A DNA stretch of 7,454 nucleotides, from contig JAPPDN010001029.1 of assembly GCA_028824575.1 (NCBI GenBank), positions 1 through 7,454 on the forward strand, written 5' to 3'. The position numbers and the translations under genes were made by a program. Shown here one piece after another: positions 1-5,542 of this stretch. This DNA comes from Candidatus Poribacteria bacterium (GTDB lineage: Bacteria; Poribacteria; WGA-4E; WGA-3G). The notes below the pieces were generated by a model, which saw nothing but the letters and a program-made list of their open reading frames with translations, searched no databases and was not told where the DNA came from. Each line of letters begins with the position of its first letter. The first letter of the stretch is position 1.

Positions 1-84
1 AGTCCGCCTCGCCCAAATCCTAACGTTTCCGTCCTACCACCTCAGGGGATATACAGCCACGATTTTGTCTCCATGTAGTCCCAT
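1..84. other. Left edge, no assignable feature
   Basis: This is the stretch downstream of the minus-strand amidohydrolase stop codon. Two plus-strand frames are open from the window edge, one ending at a TAG at 76-78 and the other at a TGA at 95-97. Either could be the tail of a convergent gene starting outside the window, but the peptides are too short to recognise. I see no hairpin followed by a T-run that would act as a terminator for the amidohydrolase. Confidence 0.4.
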
Positions 85-1632
85 TTACCGTTGTTGACGC
101 AGCACCCTACCGGGCAGCTGCCCTGTCACGTTCCCATCTTCAACAACTGAAACGCCGTTGACGAATACCCAGTTTACACCGACAGGCGATTGCACCGGAT
201 CGAACCATGTAGACCGATCTGCAACGGTTTCTGGGTCGAAAACAACAATGTCCGCGGCAAGCCCTTGACTGATTCTGCCGCGGTCGCGGAGTCGGAAACG
301 TTCGGCAGGGAAACCGCTCATCTTGTAAATCGCTTCTTTCAGCGAGACCAGCTGACGTTCACGCACGAACTTACCAAGATACTGCACGAAACATCCGTAA
401 CTCCGGGGATGTGGATGCGGGATGTTATAGACACCATCGCTCGCGATCATCATACGGGGATGGTTTGCTGTCTGATTCAGGATGCGTTCATTTTCTTCGG
501 GCGGTGTCGCCCACGGCATCACGAAGGTCTCAATCGCGGCTTCTTCGCAGATGAGATCAAAGGCGAATTCTTCGTTAGATTTACCTTCACTTTCGGCGGC
601 TTCAGCAAGCGTCATACCGATAAACCTACCGGAACGGTTGTAGCCCACAATTTGGCTACCGTCGCGTAATTCGCCTCGCAAGTATGTAACCGATTTTTCT
701 CGGACTGCAGGGTCCTCAAGGTGTGCTAACATATCAGCAGGGGCACCCGTCTGAAATTCCATCGGAAGCATCATCGCGAGATGGGTCATACCGGCGGGAT
801 AAAGGTAGGATTCAAAGGTCAGATCTATCTGTTCTTTCTCAACCCGTTCAAGTATATCAGCGGCTTCATCGTCCACCCGTTCATGTGAGATATGCACAGG
901 AATCCCGGCGCGTTGGGCAATTTCAAGCGTCTCCTCCCACGCCTGCTTTCGACCGAGGATACGGTACCGGATATGCGCGGCGTAGATTGCGTCGTAACTT
1001 GCCGCGATCTTTGAAAGATACACCAGTTCGTGCAAATCGGCATTCGCGGATGGCTGATAATCCAGTCCTAAGCAGAGACAGCACGCACCTGCTTCTAACC
1101 ATTCACGTGTTGTCTGTTCCATCGCTTTCAATTCATCAGGCGTTGCTGGGCGCGGATCCCATCCCATCGCACCGATGCGAACGGCGCAGTGCGGTACCTG
1201 TGGATATAGGTTCGCTGGGATGCGTCCGTCGAACATACTGAGATACGCATCCGGGGTCTGCCAGTTGAGCGGCAGTTCAGCATCGCCATAGGCAAACTGC
1301 GTGTAATGCCACAGTTCTTTCGCCTGCTCCGGTGGTAAAGGTGCCCAGCCAAAACCGTCTGGCGCAGCCAAGTGTGTCGTTACACCTTGACTGACTGCGG
1401 CAAACTGGTCACGTCCACCGAGTAGAGAGATCTCTGAATGTACATGCACATCGACGAAACCGGGGCAGACAACCTGTCCATTCACAGAAATTCGGCGAGA
1501 TGTTTCTGCTTCCGCGAGGTCACCAATCGCAGCGATCTGATCGTCTTGGATGCCGATGTCTGCAGCAAACGGCTCCTGTTTACCTGTTCCATCAACTATA
1601 TTTCCGCCAGTAATAATTGTATCAAATTTCAT
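85..1632 (-). CDS. N-acyl-D-amino-acid deacylase (D-aminoacylase) family amidohydrolase
   Basis: The 515-residue protein belongs to the amidohydrolase superfamily, D-aminoacylase branch. Characterised members hydrolyse N-acyl-D-amino acids to D-amino acids and a carboxylate, using zinc in the cytoplasm. The N-terminal beta-sandwich part has the usual IITGGNIVDGTG start. PGFVDVHVHSE follows, with metal-binding His63 and His65. Further metal-site candidates are His220 (AAHIR), His250 (HISHE) and Asp399 (ASDG). The C-terminus is typical of the family: HPRSYG, MSGFPAERF, an ADIVVFDPETVADR segment and a final LPGRVLR. Length fits the family (about 480-530). The bridging cysteine normally found in a GNCGF motif is replaced by Asp92 in APDGF, and the usual LSTGL stretch reads LCLGL after two more cysteines (Cys184, Cys185, Cys187). 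The start is supported by AGAGGAG six bases upstream. Family assignment is strong. The substrate is unknown, and the altered metal site makes true D-aminoacylase activity uncertain. Confidence 0.9.
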   Translation of the reverse strand: MKFDTIITGGNIVDGTGKQEPFAADIGIQDDQIAAIGDLAEAETSRRISVNGQVVCPGFVDVHVHSEISLLGGRDQFAAVSQGVTTHLAAPDGFGWAPLPPEQAKELWHYTQFAYGDAELPLNWQTPDAYLSMFDGRIPANLYPQVPHCAVRIGAMGWDPRPATPDELKAMEQTTREWLEAGACCLCLGLDYQPSANADLHELVYLSKIAASYDAIYAAHIRYRILGRKQAWEETLEIAQRAGIPVHISHERVDDEAADILERVEKEQIDLTFESYLYPAGMTHLAMMLPMEFQTGAPADMLAHLEDPAVREKSVTYLRGELRDGSQIVGYNRSGRFIGMTLAEAAESEGKSNEEFAFDLICEEAAIETFVMPWATPPEENERILNQTANHPRMMIASDGVYNIPHPHPRSYGCFVQYLGKFVRERQLVSLKEAIYKMSGFPAERFRLRDRGRISQGLAADIVVFDPETVADRSTWFDPVQSPVGVNWVFVNGVSVVEDGNVTGQLPGRVLRQQR

Positions 1633-1656
1633 AAGATGCTCCTCTGTTGTTGATTG

Positions 1657-1685
1657 AGTCTATCACTGAAAATGGCGTATGTCAA
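1657..1685 (-). promoter_or_regulatory. Sigma-70-type promoter for the amidohydrolase gene
   Basis: Read on the minus strand, a perfect TTGACA -35 box (1680-1685) is followed by a 17-base spacer and TAGACT (1657-1662, four of six matches to TATAAT). Transcription would start near 1650, giving a short leader of about 18 bases that just includes the AGAGGAG ribosome-binding site at 1639-1645. The position directly upstream of the only minus-strand gene supports it. It has not been tested. Confidence 0.6.
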
Positions 1686-1738
1686 TATAAAACTTGGGTC
1701 AACATGCTCCGAAACACAACACTCATTACGATTTTCCT

Positions 1739-1767
1739 TTGACAAAAAATCTGATGCCTGATACAAT
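1739..1767 (+). promoter_or_regulatory. Near-consensus sigma-70-type promoter for the lipoprotein-oxidoreductase pair
   Basis: A perfect TTGACA (1739-1744) is followed by exactly 17 bases and TACAAT (1762-1767, five of six matches). Transcription would begin near 1774, leaving a leader of about 57 bases before the ATG at 1831. It is divergent from the amidohydrolase promoter, with 53 bases between the two -35 boxes, so a regulator bound between them could affect both directions. I see no convincing operator palindrome there. Confidence 0.75.
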
Positions 1768-1830
1768 AGCAGTTAGGATTTACCTTAAATTTGCAACCGA
1801 AATTTCTTAACCCACAATAGGAGGAAACTC

Positions 1831-2319
1831 ATGCCTCAGGCACACACTTTCATCAGGACATTATCCGCAGGTCTATATTCCGTATTCGGGATAGCCCTAT
1901 TGTCGTTGACGATTGCGTTGAGCGGTTGTAGTGAGGATCCTTCTGGCGGAAGCGGTTTCACGGATGTAGCACGCGGTGAGCCTACTATAGTCGATTCAGT
2001 TTTAGCGATTAGTGTCTTTGATGACAGACCCGACGGTATCACGAATACGTTCTCTGCCGAGTTCAACGATCAAGTGTATTTATGGATCTTGTGGGCGAAT
2101 ATTACAGAGGAACATACGGTTGAAGTCAGGTGGTACTCCCCAGAGGACGGTATTGACGATCCACCGTTCTGGGAAGAGAAACAGACCTTTACCTCTACAA
2201 CCGGCGATAAAATTACGTGGTTTTATATTGATCTACCAGACATTACAGGCGAGTGGTTCGTTGAAGTCTACCTTGATGGTGACCTTTTTGAGCGGAGCCA
2301 TATCTTCTGGGTAGAGTAA
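1831..2319 (+). CDS. Small secreted lipoprotein, function unknown
   Basis: This 162-residue protein starts with a type II signal peptide. After a short N-region with Arg9, a hydrophobic stretch at about residues 15-30 ends in the lipobox LSGC with Cys33 as the predicted lipidated residue. Ser follows Cys, so by the E. coli +2 rule it would go to the outer membrane. Lipidation should anchor it facing the periplasm or outside. After a Gly/Ser-rich linker, the rest (about 50-162) alternates hydrophobic and polar residues, rich in Trp and Tyr. It ends in a GEWFVEVYLDGDLFE segment, a pattern seen at the end of Ig-like beta-sandwich domains; that fold is inference. AGGAGG at 1819-1824, six bases before the ATG, fixes the start. 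The next gene begins 30 bases after its TAA, so the two are probably co-transcribed. I do not recognise a named family and assign no function. Confidence 0.82.
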   Translation: MPQAHTFIRTLSAGLYSVFGIALLSLTIALSGCSEDPSGGSGFTDVARGEPTIVDSVLAISVFDDRPDGITNTFSAEFNDQVYLWILWANITEEHTVEVRWYSPEDGIDDPPFWEEKQTFTSTTGDKITWFYIDLPDITGEWFVEVYLDGDLFERSHIFWVE

Positions 2320-2349
2320 CCACCTGCCGCACCCAGATGGAGAGAAATC

Positions 2350-3435
2350 ATGGATAGACTCAGAATCGCACATATCGGCACAGGCAGCCGTGGTGCCGGT
2401 ACCTACCTCCCTCTTATCTCAAAATTGGCAGGCGACCTTGAGTTAGTTGCTGTTTGTGATCCACGCGAAGAGAGCGTTGTTGAACAGGGTGAGAAATACA
2501 ACGTCCCCGCCTACACGAACACCGAGCAGATGTTAGACACAGTAAAGCCTGATATCTGTTCGATCGTGATTACACCGAGCAACAATCACATTCCGGGATT
2601 GCTCTGCTCCGGGCGCGGTATCAGTTATTGTACAGAGACACCGATTGATACCGATCTCGGATGGGCGGACAAGATGATCGCCTCCGCACAAGAGAACGGC
2701 ATAAAACTGGAAGTCAACGAAAATTATTATCGCGTGCCTACAGAGCGGATAAAACGGGAGATGATTCTCGCGGGTGTTTTCGGCAAAGTCAACGTCGCCT
2801 ACAACGACTTCCGGGGACACGGCTATCACGGCATTGGTCTCATCCGCAGTTATGTCGGTTTTGAAAACGAGCCGGTGCAAGTTTACGGGTTCCGAAAGGG
2901 GTATGATGTTCAGGAGCACGTCTGGCGGAAAGGGCAACCCACGCGCAATACCGAGGATTGGCAACATGCAGTAATTGAGTTCTCAGATGGTGCTGTCGGC
3001 ATCTTCAATTTCAGCGGTCTCTCCTACGGCTCCCCGCTACGCGGCTTTAACGGTTCAAAGTTCTACGCAGCGCGCGGGATGTGTTTCCGAAACGACGCTG
3101 TCATTTTGAACGACACCGCCGATGAACAGCGCGCGATTACCGTCACACGCAGAACCAATACCGTTGACGGTTATGAAACCTTAGCCGCGCTTGTCGCCGA
3201 CACCGACCCTGAAGTGGTTTGGGAAAACCCGTTGCAAAATTATCCGCTCAGCGACGGTGAAATTACGGTCGCTTCGGAACTGATGAGCCTCGTCAACGCT
3301 GTTCGCGATGATATAGAACCTGAATACGGGGCATACAACGGGCGTAAGGACCGCGAAATTGATGTCGCGATGTCACGTTCATGGTCAAACAACGGCGCGC
3401 CTGTCACTTTCCCCTTTGATTATGAGAAACGTTGA
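2350..3435 (+). CDS. Gfo/Idh/MocA family oxidoreductase with altered EKP motif
   Basis: The 361-residue protein has the two-part layout of this family. A Rossmann NAD(P)-binding domain covers about residues 1-123, with dinucleotide-binding GTGSRGAG (10-17) and Asp37 in VCDP near the end of the second strand. A C-terminal alpha/beta substrate domain follows. Known members oxidise or reduce sugars, inositols and related polyols in the cytoplasm using NAD(P). The signature EKP tripeptide reads ETP here (Glu96-Thr97-Pro98), so the lysine considered catalytic in well-studied members is missing. His160 in GYHGIG is a candidate for the conserved catalytic histidine, while the usual acidic neighbour looks like glycine. 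The start has a modest GGAGA site at 2339-2343. It sits 30 bases behind the lipoprotein gene and probably shares its promoter. The family call is firm. The substrate cannot be named, and a non-redox or unusual-mechanism role is possible. Confidence 0.88.
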   Translation: MDRLRIAHIGTGSRGAGTYLPLISKLAGDLELVAVCDPREESVVEQGEKYNVPAYTNTEQMLDTVKPDICSIVITPSNNHIPGLLCSGRGISYCTETPIDTDLGWADKMIASAQENGIKLEVNENYYRVPTERIKREMILAGVFGKVNVAYNDFRGHGYHGIGLIRSYVGFENEPVQVYGFRKGYDVQEHVWRKGQPTRNTEDWQHAVIEFSDGAVGIFNFSGLSYGSPLRGFNGSKFYAARGMCFRNDAVILNDTADEQRAITVTRRTNTVDGYETLAALVADTDPEVVWENPLQNYPLSDGEITVASELMSLVNAVRDDIEPEYGAYNGRKDREIDVAMSRSWSNNGAPVTFPFDYEKR

Positions 3436-3499
3436 ACACGCAAAAGATCGACGACGAAAAACCGGCGAAGGACATCTACGCCTTTGTAAAACCTTATTT

Positions 3500-3534
3500 G
3501 CTGATGGCTGATGGCTAACGGCTGACAACTGAAT
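3500..3534 (+). repeat. Five-unit heptamer tandem repeat (GCTGATG-like)
   Basis: Five consecutive 7-base units lie between the oxidoreductase gene and copy A: GCTGATG, GCTGATG, GCTAACG, GCTGACA and ACTGAAT. The first two are identical and the rest drift, so the repeat decays from left to right. It ends just before the promoter-like element at 3540-3568. Intergenic heptamer runs of this kind are known as short tandemly repeated elements in several bacterial groups. I infer, but cannot show, that this one is dispersed in the genome. Confidence 0.75.
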
Positions 3535-3539
3535 TTACC

Positions 3540-3568
3540 TTGCCGTTTGTGCTGAGATTTTGTATACT
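3540..3568 (+). promoter_or_regulatory. Probable sigma-70-type promoter for the paralogue-hemB operon
   Basis: TTGCCG (3540-3545, four of six matches to TTGACA) is separated by 17 bases from TATACT (3563-3568, five of six matches). Transcription would begin near 3575, about 32 bases before the copy A start codon. It is the only good promoter candidate upstream of the paralogue genes and hemB. Because no terminator is visible after the oxidoreductase gene, read-through from the upstream promoter is also possible. Confidence 0.55.
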
Positions 3569-3606
3569 TTAAAAGGAGAAAGTACAAAACGCAACAGGAG
3601 CGAGAC

Positions 3607-4509
3607 ATGTTGAAAAAAATGTGGTGCTTTTTCGCCCTCCTATTCATCTTCGGTTTCAGTGCGACGTTGATGGGAAACGAATGGGCAAACTACTATTTCC
3701 CCGATACACTTGGCAGCTACTGGACCTACGAAGACCAGGACGGTGAAGAATTCACGCGCTACGCCATAGCACCTGAAGAAATTGATGGCGAAACCTATCG
3801 GGCGTTCAGTTATGACCCGCCGTTAGAAGATTGGGCAGACTATAGGTATCACATCCATTCCTATTTCTACCAAGTCGGTAACGACTGGGTCGCATTCTCT
3901 ACCGGTGAAGAAATTGAAAACGCTATCAAGGCACTGGTGACGAATCAACTCGAAGAAGGGGTGATGCAGCCCCTCCGAGAGCAGCTGGATAAGACGGCTC
4001 CACCTGGCGTTACCTTTGAAATTAGTACAACCTTTGAAGCGGAGGCACAAGACTACTTTTATCTTTTCCCAACACCGATTACTTACAATGAGGAATGGAA
4101 TTCGATGGCGGTACACGGAAAATTTGTCATCAGAATTGATGTCGCCGGTGATCCCAGCGAAATTCCACCCGGTGGGGCATTGATATTCACCTTCAATTAC
4201 AATGTCTCAGAAATAGGAACAGTTAAAACTACTGAAACTGTTGAGACACCAGCGGGGACATTTGAAGACTGTTTGAAAATTGAATTTCAAGCAGAAATAG
4301 GCATGACACTTGAAACATCTCCGCCTATGGAAGGAACGCAATCCATGTTGCCGGACAATTCAAAATCGTTGACAACCCTCTGGTTAGCACCTAATGTTGG
4401 ACTTGTTAAAATGGAACAAGAATCTGAAAATAGCGACACCTCGAAAACTTTTGAATTGACGAATTACGAAATCAAATCTACTGAATCAGGAAGCGGCGAA
4501 ACCAATTAA
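3607..4509 (+). CDS. Secreted protein of tandem paralogous family, copy A
   Basis: This is a 300-residue protein of no family I can name. The N-terminus has Lys3-Lys4 and a hydrophobic stretch at about residues 6-22. It looks like a type I signal peptide cut near LMG|NEW; Cys7 lies inside the hydrophobic core and is not a lipobox. The mature part opens with NEWANYYFPD and SYWTYEDQDG, then TRYAIAPEEIDGETY (50-64), shared exactly with copies B and C. Middle landmarks are YFYLFPTP (150-157) and NEEW. Near the C-terminus are PAGTFEDCL, with Cys222 the only cysteine of the mature chain, and LWLAPNVGLVK (258-268). Alternating hydrophobic residues suggest a beta-rich fold. Its C-terminal WLAP-G-VK pattern recalls uncharacterised secreted and lipoprotein families. 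AGGAG at 3596-3600, six bases ahead, sets the start. It is first of the probable four-gene operon ending in hemB. Confidence 0.85.
   Translation: MLKKMWCFFALLFIFGFSATLMGNEWANYYFPDTLGSYWTYEDQDGEEFTRYAIAPEEIDGETYRAFSYDPPLEDWADYRYHIHSYFYQVGNDWVAFSTGEEIENAIKALVTNQLEEGVMQPLREQLDKTAPPGVTFEISTTFEAEAQDYFYLFPTPITYNEEWNSMAVHGKFVIRIDVAGDPSEIPPGGALIFTFNYNVSEIGTVKTTETVETPAGTFEDCLKIEFQAEIGMTLETSPPMEGTQSMLPDNSKSLTTLWLAPNVGLVKMEQESENSDTSKTFELTNYEIKSTESGSGETN
3754..3797 (+). repeat. 44-base core identical in all three paralogues (copy A instance)
   Basis: The bases encoding TRYAIAPEEIDGETY, up to the second base of the final Tyr codon, are the same at every position in copy A (3754-3797), copy B (4724-4767) and copy C (5690-5733). 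Third codon positions are included, although flanking parts of the genes differ widely. The final codon is TAT in A and B and TAC in C. Confidence 0.9.
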
Positions 4510-4514
4510 GCCCG

Positions 4515-4540
4515 ATTCCTGAAGCCTCGCTTTCGGGAAT
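4515..4540 (+). promoter_or_regulatory. Hairpin in the spacer between copies A and B
   Basis: Left arm ATTCCTGAAGC (4515-4525) pairs with right arm GCTTTCGGGAAT (4529-4540) across a three-base loop, with one G-U pair and one bulged T. It starts six bases after the copy A stop codon. No T-run follows, so it is not a classical terminator. The right arm can pair instead with downstream TTCCCG (CGGGAA 4534-4539 with 4549-4554). A role in mRNA processing or in tuning expression between the genes is inference. Confidence 0.5.
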
Positions 4541-4576
4541 TGTGAACGTTCCCGAGAGTGCCAAAAGGAACTCTAC

Positions 4577-5476
4577 ATGTTGAAAAAATTTCGGTCTGCT
4601 TTTCTGTTTCTGCTCGTCTTCGGTTTCAGCACAACGTTGATGGGAAACGAATGGGCAAACTACTATTTCCCAGATGTTCTTGACAGTTACTGGACCTATG
4701 AAGACCATGACGGTGAAGAGTTAACGCGCTACGCCATAGCACCTGAAGAAATTGATGGCGAAACCTATAGTGCCTTCAGTTATGAACCTGTCTTGGAGGA
4801 CTGGGCAAACTATCAGTATTATTTTCATCCCTATTTCTACCAAGTCAGTGACGACTGGGTGGCGTTCTTTGTCGGTGATGATATCGAAAATGCGACACGG
4901 GCGGTCACGGAGCAACAGTGGAACGAGGCTATGGTCGTGATGAAACAACAGTTGAATAATCAACTACCACCCGGGATGAACCTTGACCTTAATGTGACAT
5001 ACGACCTTGATATACAAGCACAAGACTATTTCTATCTTCTGCCAACCCCCGCGACGTTCAATGAGGACTGGGAGGCTTCGCGCGTTAATGTGGAAATGGA
5101 TTTGCAGATTGAGATTACAAGCAACTTGGACGGCTTTCCACCAACAAGTCAGGCAATCACAATGTTCCTGACCCTTGTTGAAACTGGAAATGTCACTGGC
5201 ACAGAAACCGTCGAAACGTCTGCTGGTACGTTTGAAGATTGCCTAATAATCGAGTATAAAATGGATGCCACAATAGAGACTGAACCGGACCTACCAGAAG
5301 CGAAAACCTTGTTTGCAGATGCATATAAAGGGACGTTAACAACGCTCTGGCTCGCGCCGAATGTCGGCATTGTTAAAATGCTGCAAGAATCCGAAAATAA
5401 CGATACCGTCAAAACCCTTGAACTAATGAACTATGAAATCAAATCCACTGAATCAGAAAGTGGGGCGGATGATTAA
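4577..5476 (+). CDS. Secreted protein of tandem paralogous family, copy B
   Basis: This 299-residue paralogue of copy A has the same plan. The signal peptide has Lys3-Lys4, a hydrophobic core at about 8-21 and probable cleavage at LMG|NEW. It is followed by the NEWANYYFPD opening, the invariant core at 50-64, YFYLLPTP at 151-158, and SAGTFEDCL with the lone Cys222. LWLAPNVGIVK (257-267) follows, then a polar tail. In residues 23-79 it matches copy A at 49 of 57 positions and copy C at 47 of 57. Around residues 201-228 it is much closer to copy C (26 of 28) than to A (19 of 28). In the last 40 or so residues it returns to A (34 of 40). The region at about 105-145 is the most divergent and is rich in Gln and Asn. 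The start has AAGGA at 4565-4569 with normal spacing. It begins 67 bases after copy A ends. Function is unknown; export to the periplasm or outside is the one supported property. Confidence 0.85.
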   Translation: MLKKFRSAFLFLLVFGFSTTLMGNEWANYYFPDVLDSYWTYEDHDGEELTRYAIAPEEIDGETYSAFSYEPVLEDWANYQYYFHPYFYQVSDDWVAFFVGDDIENATRAVTEQQWNEAMVVMKQQLNNQLPPGMNLDLNVTYDLDIQAQDYFYLLPTPATFNEDWEASRVNVEMDLQIEITSNLDGFPPTSQAITMFLTLVETGNVTGTETVETSAGTFEDCLIIEYKMDATIETEPDLPEAKTLFADAYKGTLTTLWLAPNVGIVKMLQESENNDTVKTLELMNYEIKSTESESGADD

Positions 5477-5481
5477 TTCCG

Positions 5482-5505
5482 TTTCTGAAGGGATGCTTTC
5501 GGGAA
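5482..5505 (+). promoter_or_regulatory. Hairpin in the spacer between copies B and C
   Basis: TTTCTGAAG (5482-5490) can pair with CTTTCGGGAA (5496-5505) with a few G-U pairs and one bulge. This is the counterpart of the hairpin after copy A: the right arm is almost unchanged and the left arm still pairs. The alternative downstream partner TTCCCG seen after copy A is not kept. No T-run follows, so it is a weak candidate for termination and more likely an inherited part of the repeat unit. Confidence 0.4.
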
Positions 5506-5542
5506 CTTGAGAGTTTGACGAGAGCCACAAAAGGAATCTCTT

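Noticed and set aside
190..669. Plus-strand open frame of 159 codons opposite the amidohydrolase
   Set aside because: It lies wholly antisense to a gene with clear family motifs, has no recognisable domain and no convincing ribosome-binding site.
723..1241. Plus-strand open frame of 172 codons opposite the amidohydrolase
   Set aside because: Antisense shadow; its low-complexity Arg/Ser-rich translation is typical of an out-of-frame reading.
2533..2967. Minus-strand frame of 144 codons inside the oxidoreductase gene
   Set aside because: It is fully antisense to a strongly supported gene and has no domain signature.
3571..3582. Second Shine-Dalgarno-like run AAAAGGAG upstream of copy A
   Set aside because: No ATG, GTG or TTG start lies at a suitable distance; the AGGAG at 3596-3600 serves the real start.
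3436..3606. Possible terminator after the oxidoreductase gene
   Set aside because: I found no GC-rich stem followed by a T-run in this gap, so none is claimed.
3625..3630. Cys7 of copy A as a lipoprotein attachment site
   Set aside because: It sits at the start of the hydrophobic core without a lipobox, and copies B and C lack it.
3420..3647. Minus-strand frame of 75 codons across the oxidoreductase-copy A gap
   Set aside because: It starts inside copy A, has no clear Shine-Dalgarno site, and covers the heptamer repeat and promoter-like element.
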